Below, one piece after another: positions 34,381 to 44,589 of a stretch of DNA of 64,000 bases (positions are counted from its first letter, which is position 1; each line of letters opens with the position of its first letter). The position numbers were made by a program, and so were the translations under genes. The stretch lies in contig NZ_CP135436.1 of assembly GCF_032340315.1 (NCBI RefSeq), positions 2,097,952 to 2,161,951 of the forward strand, written 5' to 3'. Source of the DNA: Streptococcus sp. DTU_2020_1001019_1_SI_AUS_MUR_006 (GTDB lineage Bacteria; Bacillota; Bacilli; Lactobacillales; Streptococcaceae). The notes beneath the pieces were generated by a model that was given only the letters and a program-made list of their open reading frames with translations, was not told the DNA's origin and made no database searches.

Positions 34381-35305
34381 ATCGTTCTCCTACTGTCAAG
34401 GTACGTCCAACACCATTAAGGAAGGAAGCAATGTCCATCTTAGGTTTCCCTGCTGGTTGAACCTGTCTGAGAGATAGAGCCCCCTCTGCTGTTGCGACGA
34501 TTAATTCTTTCTTACCGATGGAGATAATCTCACCCGGATTCCCCTTCCCTTCTACAGGCTGAGCTTCATAGATTTTGAAGCGTTCTCCCTTGAGGAAGGT
34601 ATGAGCAACTGGCCATGGATTCATCCCACGGATTTGGTTAAAGAGTTGACGATTGATCTTGTTCCAGTCTAATTTTTCTTCCTCAGGTTTGATATTCGGT
34701 GAGAAAGTTACTTGGCTTGGGTCTTGTGGTTCTGGCTGAATTTCACCAGCTATATAAGCTGGTAGAGTATCCAAAAGCAAATCACGACCGACAATGGCCA
34801 ATTTTTCAAATAAGGTGCCGACATTGTCCTCATCAGTAATTGGAATACTACGACGAGAAATCATATCTCCTGCATCCATTTCCTTGACCATTTCCATAAT
34901 GGTTACTCCTGCCTCCTCATCACCCTGAATCAAGGCATAATGGATAGGAGCACCACCACGGTGTTTAGGAAGGAGCGAAGCATGAACATTGACTGCAAAA
35001 TCCATGCTATCAAGGAGTTTACTTGGGAGGAATTGTCCAAAAGCTGCTGTTACAATCCCATCAGCTCCCAAATTCATGATGGCTTCCATTTCTGGACTAC
35101 CCGATAATTTTTCAGGTTGGTAAATAGGAAGTCCTGCCTCTTTGGCAACTTGTTTCACTGGGGTTTCTTGGATGACTTTTTTACGTCCAACTGCACGGTC
35201 TGGCTGAGTTACAACTGCTAGAATCTCATAGCGATCATCTGTCAAAAGTCCCTTCAAAACGGTCGCTGAAAAGTCGGGAGTTCCCATAAAGATTAATTTT
35301 GTCAT
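34370..35305 (-). CDS. fmt: Methionyl-tRNA formyltransferase
   Basis: A 311-residue enzyme formylating the initiator tRNA. The motif [19 protein letters not shown] at about 109-127 includes the catalytic His and the folate site. The N-terminal [18 protein letters not shown] and the C-terminal domain with PAGKPKMD are typical. It lies between priA (12-base gap) and rsmB (overlap), an order seen in many Firmicutes. Confidence 0.95.
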   Translation of the reverse strand: MTKLIFMGTPDFSATVLKGLLTDDRYEILAVVTQPDRAVGRKKVIQETPVKQVAKEAGLPIYQPEKLSGSPEMEAIMNLGADGIVTAAFGQFLPSKLLDSMDFAVNVHASLLPKHRGGAPIHYALIQGDEEAGVTIMEMVKEMDAGDMISRRSIPITDEDNVGTLFEKLAIVGRDLLLDTLPAYIAGEIQPEPQDPSQVTFSPNIKPEEEKLDWNKINRQLFNQIRGMNPWPVAHTFLKGERFKIYEAQPVEGKGNPGEIISIGKKELIVATAEGALSLRQVQPAGKPKMDIASFLNGVGRTLTVGERFGD

Positions 35306-35317
35306 ATCTTCTCCTTC

Positions 35318-37714
35318 TTATAAAAACTGTTGCGGTTCGTGGTCAATACTGAGACGAAGTTCGCTATTTTCCCGTTCTTGTGTCAAGGCCAAGACCTGGT
35401 TAAGGGTTGGACCAAGCTCATCTTCTAAACGGTATTTGATTAAAATCTGGTAATGATAGAGGTTGTGGGTTCGAGCAATAGGTTTTGGCGTTGGACCAAG
35501 AATTATACTAGCATCCGACAAACCTGACCGCAATATTTCCATGACTTGATAAGCACGTTTAAGAACCTCTTCTTCTTTCTTATGAGACAAGGTAATTCCA
35601 ATTGTGAAATAATAAGGTGGATAACCCAACTGACGTCTGATGCCCATTTCATAGGCATAAAAGCCTTCATAGTCCTGATCCTTGGCAAAGCGAATAGCAT
35701 AGTGCTGAGGATTGTAAGACTGGATCAAGACCTGCCCAGCTTTTTCAGCCCTTCCTGCTCGTCCTGCCACCTGGGTCAAGAGTTGGAAAGTCCTCTCAGA
35801 AGAACGGAAATCAGGTAGGTTCAAGGCTGTATCTGCATTGAGAACACCAACCAAGGTTACATTTGGAAAATCCAAGCCCTTGGCAATCATCTGAGTTCCA
35901 AGTAAAATATCCGCTTCACCCTTGCCAAATTGTTCAAGTAGAGCTTGGTGACTGCCTTTTTTACGAGTTGTATCTACATCCATGCGCAGAATTCGTGCTT
36001 GAGGAAAAAGTTCGGCTAGCTCATCGTAGGCCTTTTGAGTCCCTGTCCCATAATAACGAATGCTACGACTCTGACAGTTTGGACAGACATGGGGGATTTC
36101 CTTCGTAAAACCACAATAATGACAGTTCATAGTCTTAGTATCCATGTGCAGCGTCAGAGAAATATCGCAGTTGGGACAGGTATCAACTGTCCCACATTCC
36201 CGGCACATGACAAAGCTAGAATAACCACGGCGATTGAGCATGAGAACAACCTGCTCTTTTTTATCCAGTCGATCTTGAATGGCCTCAATCAGTGGTGGTG
36301 TAAAGTTTGATGTTTCATTCTGCCCGATATAGTCACGGAAATCAATCAGTTGAACCTCAGGTATACTTGCTAAAGGATTGGCACGTTGCGTCAGGCGTAG
36401 ATGATGATAAACACCCTTACCAGCACGCGCACGACTTTCTAAACTCGGTGTTGCAGAACCAAGTACTAGGGCAGCTTGATTATACTGAGCTCGTAAAAGA
36501 GCCACATCCCTAGCATGATAACGCGGATTGCTATCTTGCTTGTAGCTGGCCTCATGCTCTTCATCGATAATGATAACACCTAGATTTTTTAAAGGTGCAA
36601 AAATAGCCGAGCGAGCCCCAACGACTACCTGAGCATCTCCACGCTCCACCTTGCGCCACTCATCGTACTTTTCACCATTTGACAAGCCAGAGTGGAGAAT
36701 GGCGACTTTATCTCCAAACCGAGCAATAAAGCGCTCCGTCATTTGAGGTGTCAGAGAGATTTCTGGTACAAGAACAATCGATGTTTTTCCCATATCCAAG
36801 GCACCTTGGATAATCTGTAAGTAAACCTCGGTTTTCCCACTTCCTGTAATCCCTTGAAGGAGAAAGGGAGGATGTTTCTTTCCAATCGCTCCAACAACCG
36901 CCTCACAGGCTTGTTTTTGCTCTAGGTTTAACTCTAAGGCTTGATTTGACTCGATTCCTTCAAAGTAGGCGGCTGAGCGTTGAACTTCCTTTTGAAGAAT
37001 CGTCAAAGCACCCTGTTCCACAAAGAAATTGACTTGTTCCCGTGAGTAATGTTCTAACAAATCAGCTAAAGGAACTGTTTCAGGATGTACTAATAAATAT
37101 TCTCGCAGTTCCAATTTCTTCTTGGCACGATTTGAGATTTCTAGTTTTTCTAAATGATTAAGATTCACTTGAACCCAAGACTGTGTTTTGACTTTCTTCT
37201 GGTCTACAGCCTGATACTCTAATTTCAAGATCCCTTTTCGAGTCAATTGCATCATCTCAGCTTGCTTTTCTAAGTCTAGAGATGAAAATGCTAAGGACTC
37301 TTGCGTTCCAAACAAACGGTCTCTGTCTTTCTGACTCAAGCCTTCCAGAGGGTAGAGGATCTTATCATAGCTAGAGTTCAAAAATCCAGGAAGCATAGCT
37401 TTTAGAATGGTAATCTTGTATGAAAAAACTGACTTACGTAGTTCTTCAGCTAGCCAGAGTTGTTCCTCCGTTAAAACAGGAGAAAAGTCCAGCACCTCAG
37501 CAATCTCTTTCAAGTCCTCGTCTGCCACATCTGCATCAGATTGAGACTCCATTCCAAGAACAATTCCCTGAATCAAGCGATTGGCCTTCCCAAAAGGTAC
37601 ATGAACCCGCATACCAACTTCCAGCATCTCTTCAAATTCCTCAGGAATCTTGTAGCTATAGGGCTGGTCTGTCTGCATCAAGGGAACATCGACAATGATT
37701 TTTGCAATAGCCAT
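35318..37714 (-). CDS. priA: Primosomal replication restart helicase PriA
   Basis: A 798-residue DEAH-type helicase that reloads the replisome at stalled forks. Walker A is in LQGITGSGKTEVY and Walker B in IIIDEEHEASYK. Between the helicase lobes are the zinc-binding cysteines (CRECGTVDTCPNCD, CHYCGF and CPNCQS). RAGRAEKAGQVLIQSYNP marks motif VI. The N-terminal 120 residues form the 3'-end-binding domain. It is 84 bases downstream of rpoZ. Confidence 0.95.
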   Translation of the reverse strand: MAIAKIIVDVPLMQTDQPYSYKIPEEFEEMLEVGMRVHVPFGKANRLIQGIVLGMESQSDADVADEDLKEIAEVLDFSPVLTEEQLWLAEELRKSVFSYKITILKAMLPGFLNSSYDKILYPLEGLSQKDRDRLFGTQESLAFSSLDLEKQAEMMQLTRKGILKLEYQAVDQKKVKTQSWVQVNLNHLEKLEISNRAKKKLELREYLLVHPETVPLADLLEHYSREQVNFFVEQGALTILQKEVQRSAAYFEGIESNQALELNLEQKQACEAVVGAIGKKHPPFLLQGITGSGKTEVYLQIIQGALDMGKTSIVLVPEISLTPQMTERFIARFGDKVAILHSGLSNGEKYDEWRKVERGDAQVVVGARSAIFAPLKNLGVIIIDEEHEASYKQDSNPRYHARDVALLRAQYNQAALVLGSATPSLESRARAGKGVYHHLRLTQRANPLASIPEVQLIDFRDYIGQNETSNFTPPLIEAIQDRLDKKEQVVLMLNRRGYSSFVMCRECGTVDTCPNCDISLTLHMDTKTMNCHYCGFTKEIPHVCPNCQSRSIRYYGTGTQKAYDELAELFPQARILRMDVDTTRKKGSHQALLEQFGKGEADILLGTQMIAKGLDFPNVTLVGVLNADTALNLPDFRSSERTFQLLTQVAGRAGRAEKAGQVLIQSYNPQHYAIRFAKDQDYEGFYAYEMGIRRQLGYPPYYFTIGITLSHKKEEEVLKRAYQVMEILRSGLSDASIILGPTPKPIARTHNLYHYQILIKYRLEDELGPTLNQVLALTQERENSELRLSIDHEPQQFL

Positions 37715-37798
37715 ATCCTCACCTCCTTCTCTTCTTAAATCGTTCCAATTGATTGAGTATTCTTACAATAGAAAAAATAAGATTGAGTCCCCCCAACC

Positions 37799-38113
37799 TT
37801 AAATTTTTTCACCTTCTTCTTTTTCTTTCGCGATTTGCTCTTTGATTTTCTTTTCTTCTTCTTCTTTCAATCGTCTTTCTTCTTCGATACGACGGCGAAC
37901 AGCTTCGCGTTTTCCTTCTGGATCTGGGTGGATGGTTACATTCCCTGATTCAATTTCTTCCAAGGCACGAAGAGTTGATTTTTCAGATTTAAATTCTTGA
38001 GTTGGAGGTGCTCCAGCTTCTAATTCGTGAGCACGTTTTGCTTCCAAGATGACGAGTGAATATTTTGATGGTACCTTATCAAGCAAGGTATCAATAGAGG
38101 GTTTAAGCATCAT
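37799..38113 (-). CDS. rpoZ: RNA polymerase omega subunit
   Basis: A 104-residue subunit helping beta' assembly. The N-terminal [20 protein letters not shown] and AKRAHELE match omega. The C-terminal third is a highly charged helix ([17 protein letters not shown]), an extension common in streptococci. It follows gmk by 24 bases, the conserved pair in Firmicutes. Translation may start at the first or second Met. Confidence 0.93.
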   Translation of the reverse strand: MMLKPSIDTLLDKVPSKYSLVILEAKRAHELEAGAPPTQEFKSEKSTLRALEEIESGNVTIHPDPEGKREAVRRRIEEERRLKEEEEKKIKEQIAKEKEEGEKI

Positions 38114-38137
38114 TTGTTTGTACCTGTTTTCTATAGT

Positions 38138-38821
<684 letters not shown>

Positions 38822-38865
38822 CTAAAGCCATTTCTGCTCGCTACAATCTTTCTATCTAGTGTAAC

Positions 38866-38891
38866 AAAAAAGCAGTAATTTTTCAACTGCT
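38866..38891 (-). terminator. Terminator of rny
   Basis: AGCAGT and ACTGCT close a short stem, followed by TTTTTT on the minus strand ten bases after the rny stop. Confidence 0.75.
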
Positions 38892-38900
38892 CTTTCTTAT

Positions 38901-40514
38901 TTATTTTGCATAATCAACTGCACGAAGTTCACGAATCACGGTTACCTTGATATTTCCTGGGTAATCGAGATTGTTTTCGATTTTCTCACGAACTTTATGA
39001 GCCAAGATTGTGACCTTGTCATCTTTGATTTGACCTGGATTTACCATAATGCGGATTTCGCGACCAGCTTGAAGGGCAAAGCTATTTTGAACACCTTCAA
39101 AGCTATTAGCAATTTCTTCAAGATCATGGAGACGTTTGATGTAGCTTTCGAGTGACTCACTACGAGCTCCTGGACGGGCAGCACTCAATGCATCCGCCGC
39201 AGCAACGATGACTGCGATCACACTTTCAGGTTCTACATCTCCGTGGTGACTGGCAATAGTATTCACCACAACTGGATGTTCCTTGTACTTGCGAGCCAAC
39301 TCAGTACCAATCTCAACGTGGCTACCTTCTACCTCTCGGTCAATGGCTTTACCAATATCGTGAAGGAATCCCGCGCGACGAGCAAGGGTAGCATTCTCAC
39401 CAAGTTCGCTAGCCATGATACCAGCCAACTTAGCAACTTCAATCGAATGACGCAAGACATTTTGTCCGTATGAAGTACGGAACTGCAAGCGTCCCATGAT
39501 CTTCATCAAGTCTGGGTGAAGGTTTGGTGCACCAATTTCATAGGCTGCGGCTTCACCATATTCACGAATCTTATTGTCAATCTCTTGACGATTTTTCTCA
39601 ACCAACTCTTCGATACGAGCTGGGTGGATACGTCCATCCTTAAGCAAGGTTTCCATCGTCATACGGGCAATCTCGCGACGGATAGGGTCAAAACCTGACA
39701 AGGTTACCACTTCTGGCGTATCATCAATGATAACATCAACCCCTGTCAAACTTTCAAAAGTACGGATATTACGTCCTTCACGACCAATGATACGACCTTT
39801 CATAGTATCATCAGGCAGATGAACCGTAGAGTTGGTAGACTCAGCCACATACTCACCAGCAATTCTCTGCATAGCTTGGGACAAGATATCCTTAGCCAAT
39901 TTGTCTGAACGTTCCTTGACTTCTTGCTCAGCCTCACGAATGCGACTAGCAATTTCCTTAGTCAAGTTTTCCTCTGTCTGGGCCAAGATAATGTCTTTTG
40001 CTTCCGACTGAGTCAGAGTTCCAATACGCTCTAGTTCAGCTTGCTTTTGTTTCTCAATTTCTTCTAGTTGCTCTTCACGTACATCAAGGTTTTTTGCTCT
40101 ATCAGAAATACTTTGTTCTTTTTGTTCAAGTGTTTTTTCTTTGTTCGTCAAATTGTCATCTTTACGATCAAGACTGCTAGCACGTTCGGTCAAACGACTT
40201 TCGATTTGCTTGAGTTCTTGACGTTCCGATTTAAATTCAGCATCCACTTCTTCACGGTATTTTCTGGCTTCTTCTTTGGCCTCCAATAGTGCTTCTTTTT
40301 TAAGAGACTTGCTTTCGCTCTTAGCTTCATTGAGTAATAAATCCGCTTCGCGCTCAGCTTGTCCTCGTAAATTAGTTGCTTCTTGTTCAGCATTTAAAAG
40401 CATCAGCTCTGCAGCCTCTTGTGATGATTTCATCTTGACTGAGATGCTGACATATCCAATGACTAAACCAATGATGACGGCAAAAACAACGATAACAATC
40501 GCCATAATTTCCAT
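38901..40514 (-). CDS. rny: Ribonuclease Y
   Basis: A 537-residue membrane-anchored endoribonuclease starting mRNA decay. An N-terminal helix ([19 protein letters not shown]) is followed by a long charged coiled coil (about 35-215). The KH domain has [15 protein letters not shown], and the HD domain has [12 protein letters not shown] (about 368-379) with HHGDVEPES. The gene ends the conserved cluster and is followed downstream by gmk. The adjoining upstream gene is of quite different base composition. Confidence 0.95.
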   Translation of the reverse strand: MEIMAIVIVVFAVIIGLVIGYVSISVKMKSSQEAAELMLLNAEQEATNLRGQAEREADLLLNEAKSESKSLKKEALLEAKEEARKYREEVDAEFKSERQELKQIESRLTERASSLDRKDDNLTNKEKTLEQKEQSISDRAKNLDVREEQLEEIEKQKQAELERIGTLTQSEAKDIILAQTEENLTKEIASRIREAEQEVKERSDKLAKDILSQAMQRIAGEYVAESTNSTVHLPDDTMKGRIIGREGRNIRTFESLTGVDVIIDDTPEVVTLSGFDPIRREIARMTMETLLKDGRIHPARIEELVEKNRQEIDNKIREYGEAAAYEIGAPNLHPDLMKIMGRLQFRTSYGQNVLRHSIEVAKLAGIMASELGENATLARRAGFLHDIGKAIDREVEGSHVEIGTELARKYKEHPVVVNTIASHHGDVEPESVIAVIVAAADALSAARPGARSESLESYIKRLHDLEEIANSFEGVQNSFALQAGREIRIMVNPGQIKDDKVTILAHKVREKIENNLDYPGNIKVTVIRELRAVDYAK

Positions 40515-40856
40515 GTTTTTACCTCAATTTATTTGTTTATCCGAATGATATGCATTCTTATACATTCTACCATAAAAATTGATTTTTAACAAACCTTAAA
40601 TAGAATATGTTTTGGGGAATTTAGCGCGTATTTTAGGATTACAATTCCTTGGTTTTTAAGGAGATAATTCAGTATCGCTATCAAAAAGTTCCACCGAATC
40701 TCTATAGCTATGGATTTTCTATTGTTGTGCCAAATAGTGTTCCACTAGATTCAAACATTTTGCTTTCAAGTCTTTGAAAATTCACTTTAGGAAATTACAG
40801 CTTATCTTCAAGATCAAATTTGTCATAAATTAACTTTTTTATTTAGTTGTATCAAT
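40515..40856. other. Intergenic stretch with a possible gene remnant
   Basis: Between rny and the SIR2 gene. The plus strand has an open stretch at 40637-40777 (46 codons and a stop, no start codon), reading for instance FKEIIQYRYQKVPPNLYSYG and ending DSNILLSSL. It looks like a coding fragment but I do not recognise the protein. The rest is AT-rich and holds the rny leader. Confidence 0.35.
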
Positions 40857-43604
40857 TTATTTCTTAAGTATTAGTTTATCCTCATCGAGAGCTTTTAAAA
40901 TATACTCATTAATCAATTTATTATCTTCTTCATTTTTTGAAAAATAAGTTTTAATATTATTGGGAGTTCTATGTTCTAGTAGACGATGGATAACATCATC
41001 ACTTCTATCATGGAACCAGGTCCAATCTACTTCAGGATAAAGTCCTCGAATATCTTCTTCAATATCTTTTAAAATCTCAAAATCAGAAAAATATCCTTTT
41101 CTACTTAAGTTGTATAAATCTGATACAGACTTTTCTCTTGGGTCTGGGAAAGTTTTAACCCCCTCAACTCTTTTATCATTAATTCTTTTAATCAAATAAT
41201 GGTAGATTTTATTTTGTATCTGAGGAAAATCATAGACATTATAACTCATTAAATCAATTACTTTATGGTAAATAATGTTTTCTGATTCTTCATAAACTTT
41301 TAGAGTATCTAGAATGTCATCTTTAATATCCTCTTCAAAATACTTAAATAAGTGACATATCAAGTCAGAATATTCTATGATATTTTTTATATCATCATTT
41401 TTATATTTTATTCTTAAAATATCTGTATTAAATTTTTCGAGTACTATTATTGCAGTTTCCTGATCAGTTGAGCAGTATTCTAGTAACTGTGAATAGAGTG
41501 GATACACTGAATTATATAAAGAAAAATTTTTCTCCAAAATTTCATTTAAATGTTTATTTACAATCCCAATTATCTTAGATTTCAATGAATCTTTATCAAT
41601 AGCATCCATATTATCGAGGACAATTTTAATAATTCTCCTAAATTCCTCGCTCCAATTATAATACAGTATTTGATTATTTAAAATTTCTATTACTTTTTCT
41701 ATGTCAATATCATCAACAAGAGGAAGAAAAGTTAGCATGTTTTTAAGCTCTCGAAGATTTTCATCTTCAGTAATTTCAAGTCTTTCTTGAAGATGGGTAA
41801 TTCGATTCAACAAATAGTCTTTCGCTTCCTCAGTAACTTTTATTTTACCAAATGAATAGTTTCTAAAATATAAATTTACAACCTTAAAATCTATATTCGG
41901 AAGAATTAATTGAACATCATCCAAATCAAGATTTTTAAGCCAAGAAGATGTTCTATCGAAAATACTTGAATCAGGGTTTACATATGAATTATCATAACTA
42001 AGTAATAATATTTCTAAATATCTATTAATGATTGATTTATAAATCTTATAATGTTCAACACATAAACAATTTAATTTTAAAAAGTTACAAAGATTTTTTA
42101 CTGTAAACTCCGCATTAAATAGATAATTATTAGCAGACCATCCTCCTCTTCTATAGCTTTCATGCTCTTCACGAATTTCATCAAATAATTCATTAATAGT
42201 TTCTAATTTTCTATATAAAAAATTGAAATTAAGGATTGAATCTCTAAAAAATTCTATAATCTTTTTCTCATCTCCTGTAACCGAGTTAATAATTTGTTCT
42301 GTTAATTCGCTTAATTCTCCATCATAAATTGGCTCTGCATAACTAGGTGTTTTTTCGTATCTATCAATTATTTGAATTTGCTGAAAATTAAATTCACAAA
42401 CTAAGAAATTAAAATAGTCTTTCTGACGAAATGCTATATTAGCTAGTTCTCTAAATTTTGCTTTTGCTAAAGAATATTGTTTTTCTTCATACAACTTAAA
42501 AGCCTTACTTAAGAATCGATTCCCCTTTAAATCTCTAGGTTCACCAATCTCCATATCTAGAAAGCGGTTTAATAAAGATTTTTTAGATACCATATTTCGT
42601 AATTCTTCATGACCATCAATTTCAAATCTTAATTGATTATTTCCAAACCAGCAATACTCATCATCCCAGTTTAAAGCCCTTTTCTTTAAATCAGAATATC
42701 TAGAAAAATCTTTCGCATCAATAAAACTAAGTCTATCTAAAAAAGCCAGTTGATTCCATAAATCATCAGCATTATTTACAACTTGACTTCGGTTTTCTGA
42801 TAGAACCTCTAAAAAATCTTTTGTCCTGCAATACAATTTGTTCTGTTTTTCGGATGTCTCCTGACCTGGATTCTCTTCATTAGAGATAATGATAATTCCT
42901 TGCTTCTTATAATAGTCTCGGATGATCATAGACGGTTCCTCGGGAGTATAAAAATAAGCATTTTTAGCATCCAATTTAAATGTATTTTGAATCATTCTAA
43001 AAATTGAATTAAAAGTCGAATCACTTAGAGAATACCCCACAAACAATAGAGTATGATTCATTATCAATGACTGGATTAAAGTAGAAATCATTGGGAAGTT
43101 CAAATGATAGTCTAAATAATCATCTTCTTTCAAAACAATATTTTTCTTACTCAAGTCACCATGCATTTTAATCAAGTATCTTTCCGAACTCGTATAAGGG
43201 ATGTCTTTATCCTCAGCGACTACATTGTACTTTAACAAGCCACTATCAAATTGACTCTCCAGAAGTGAATCATAGTTTGTCATAATAATATGTTTTGGTG
43301 CAATTTTTTCTATTAATTTATGTAACTCATTTGGTTTACTCAATCCCTTCTTAAAGAAAATTTCTTCTATCTTTTTTGTGTACTGATTTTTCCCAAAGGT
43401 ATCATAATAATACTGAGCAATTCTCAGTGGACTATCTGTTTTTTCTTCTGGTATGTTCAATTCTTTTTTTAATGATTGAATCAATTCTCCCCAAGTTGGT
43501 AGATTAGAATTAGCTGATATTCCTGCACCAACAAACAAAACTAAGGAATTTTCTTTAATAGAATTCTTTATTTGAGTTATAGATAAATTATAATTTTCTT
43601 CCAT
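40857..43604 (-). CDS. SIR2-domain protein with long helical C-terminus, candidate anti-phage NADase
   Basis: A 915-residue soluble protein. The N-terminal 250 residues form a SIR2-like domain: LVLFVGAGIS (21-30, NAD-binding), IIMTNYDSL with Asn 110 and Asp 112, LIKMHGDL with His 148, and TLLFVGYSLSDSTF (185-198). In defence sirtuins (Thoeris ThsA, DSR1, DSR2) the equivalent Asn and His are catalytic for NAD+ cleavage. The rest is mostly helical; a TPR-like pair lies at about 364-412 and no transmembrane segment is seen. Hand-counted 60-base lines here have 15-20% GC against 47% in rny, which indicates horizontal transfer. It stands alone between rny and YefM-YoeB. Function as phage-triggered NAD depletion is inference; a regulatory deacetylase is unlikely given the length and missing zinc cysteines. 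Confidence 0.82.
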   Translation of the reverse strand: MEENYNLSITQIKNSIKENSLVLFVGAGISANSNLPTWGELIQSLKKELNIPEEKTDSPLRIAQYYYDTFGKNQYTKKIEEIFFKKGLSKPNELHKLIEKIAPKHIIMTNYDSLLESQFDSGLLKYNVVAEDKDIPYTSSERYLIKMHGDLSKKNIVLKEDDYLDYHLNFPMISTLIQSLIMNHTLLFVGYSLSDSTFNSIFRMIQNTFKLDAKNAYFYTPEEPSMIIRDYYKKQGIIIISNEENPGQETSEKQNKLYCRTKDFLEVLSENRSQVVNNADDLWNQLAFLDRLSFIDAKDFSRYSDLKKRALNWDDEYCWFGNNQLRFEIDGHEELRNMVSKKSLLNRFLDMEIGEPRDLKGNRFLSKAFKLYEEKQYSLAKAKFRELANIAFRQKDYFNFLVCEFNFQQIQIIDRYEKTPSYAEPIYDGELSELTEQIINSVTGDEKKIIEFFRDSILNFNFLYRKLETINELFDEIREEHESYRRGGWSANNYLFNAEFTVKNLCNFLKLNCLCVEHYKIYKSIINRYLEILLLSYDNSYVNPDSSIFDRTSSWLKNLDLDDVQLILPNIDFKVVNLYFRNYSFGKIKVTEEAKDYLLNRITHLQERLEITEDENLRELKNMLTFLPLVDDIDIEKVIEILNNQILYYNWSEEFRRIIKIVLDNMDAIDKDSLKSKIIGIVNKHLNEILEKNFSLYNSVYPLYSQLLEYCSTDQETAIIVLEKFNTDILRIKYKNDDIKNIIEYSDLICHLFKYFEEDIKDDILDTLKVYEESENIIYHKVIDLMSYNVYDFPQIQNKIYHYLIKRINDKRVEGVKTFPDPREKSVSDLYNLSRKGYFSDFEILKDIEEDIRGLYPEVDWTWFHDRSDDVIHRLLEHRTPNNIKTYFSKNEEDNKLINEYILKALDEDKLILKK

Positions 43605-43923
43605 ATTTTAACCATCCTATCATTAGCTTGTATTACATAAATACAAATTATGCTTATAAATCTTCTTTTTTATTACATAATCTTAAACAAAAGTTTATCA
43701 TGGTTTATAAATATAAAAATTTATTTGTCTTTTATATTCAATTTATGATTTTTAATATAACCAATTCTCTTCATTATACCACAAAATAAGAGTTATAAAG
43801 CGGATTCAAGGATAAACAACCTGGTTATTATACTAAATTTTTTCACTGTCTTTCTAATCTAGGAATTCTATCATTTCTCAAAAAGATTTATCTTCTTACT
43901 AGCTAAAATTTCCACAATAAAAA
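43605..43923. other. AT-rich upstream region of the SIR2 gene
   Basis: No gene was found. A minus-strand TATAAT preceded by TGG (near 43774-43782) is a possible extended -10 promoter for the SIR2 gene. The base composition is as AT-rich as the gene itself, so it probably came with it; the right limit of the transferred segment appears to be near 43800-43920. Confidence 0.5.
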
Positions 43924-43943
43924 AGCCTACCTTTCAGTAGACT
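43916..43943 (-). terminator. Terminator of yefM-yoeB
   Basis: AGTCTACTGAAAGGTAGGCT followed by TTTTTTATT on the minus strand; it overlaps the last base of the yoeB stop. Confidence 0.85.
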
Positions 43944-44197
43944 TAATAATGATCTTTAAAGGATAAAAAAGCGATGCTTTCACCATCCATCATATATATC
44001 AAGCGATTTTCTGCGTCAATACGACGCGACCAAGCTCCTTGGTACTCATACTTGAGCGGTTCTGGTTTACCAATTCCTGTAAAAGGGTCGCGTTGAATAT
44101 TCTTGATTAGTTTATTGATTCTTTTCAATGTTTTCTTATCTTGGTTTTGCCAGTAGCAATAATCCGCCCAGGCATCTTCTGTAAACTTGAGTAGCAT
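43943..44197 (-). CDS. yoeB: YoeB toxin (ribosome-dependent mRNA endonuclease)
   Basis: An 84-residue RelE-superfamily toxin that cuts mRNA in the ribosomal A site. E. coli YoeB catalytic residues Glu 46, Arg 65, His 83 and Tyr 84 all appear at the same positions (KPEPLKY, ENRLIYM and the C-terminal KDHY). It begins three bases after the yefM stop. Confidence 0.95.
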   Translation of the reverse strand: MLLKFTEDAWADYCYWQNQDKKTLKRINKLIKNIQRDPFTGIGKPEPLKYEYQGAWSRRIDAENRLIYMMDGESIAFLSFKDHY

Positions 44198-44200
44198 CCA

Positions 44201-44455
44201 TCACTCCTCAATCACATGCACCTGAGTATGTCCTGCACGAACTTGGGACATTCCTCGCAAGACCTTGTCAGAAAGCTCCTTATTCTGAGTAATTCTCAAG
44301 GTTTCTTGAATACTATCCCACTCACTCTTTGAAAGAACGACAATATCCTCGTCAGGATTTTTGTTGACCACTGTCAAAGGTTCAAACTCATCGTTTACCT
44401 TCTTCATATAATCCTTTAAATGATTTCGGAATGTTGAGTAAAGAACTGCTTCCAT
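44201..44455 (-). CDS. yefM: YefM antitoxin (Phd/YefM family)
   Basis: An 84-residue antitoxin and autorepressor. The N-terminal MEAVLYSTFRNHLKDYMKKV forms the DNA-binding and dimer domain, and VVLSKSEWDSIQETL is conserved. The ATG at 44455 is chosen because GAGG lies about seven bases upstream and the family begins there; a longer in-frame start is possible. The C-terminal half should wrap YoeB. Confidence 0.93.
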   Translation of the reverse strand: MEAVLYSTFRNHLKDYMKKVNDEFEPLTVVNKNPDEDIVVLSKSEWDSIQETLRITQNKELSDKVLRGMSQVRAGHTQVHVIEE

Positions 44456-44485
44456 AACCATACCTCGTTTTACCTCTTTTCCATT

Positions 44486-44527
44486 ATTATACACGAAAAG
44501 AATAAAATTGTCAGGAACTTGTACAAG
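44486..44527 (-). promoter_or_regulatory. yefM-yoeB promoter with palindromic operator
   Basis: CTGACA (44514-44509) and TATAAT (44491-44486) are separated by 17 bases. CTTGTACAAG (44518-44527) is a perfect palindrome just upstream of the -35 and contains the TGTACA core known from the E. coli YefM operator. Confidence 0.72.
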
Positions 44528-44561
44528 ATTTTTCTTTTTCTATCTATTTATTCGAAAAAAA

Positions 44562-44589
44562 CTAAAAAAGCCTACCTCAAAGTAGACTC
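44562..44589 (-). terminator. Terminator of the tmcAL gene
   Basis: AGTCTAC-TTTGA-GGTAGGCT followed by TTTTTTAG on the minus strand, overlapping the stop codon. The stem is nearly identical to that of yefM-yoeB. Confidence 0.85.

Noticed and set aside
40637..40777. The open stretch as a gene in its own right.
   Set aside because: It has no start codon or ribosome site and an in-frame stop just before it; it is kept only as a possible fragment.
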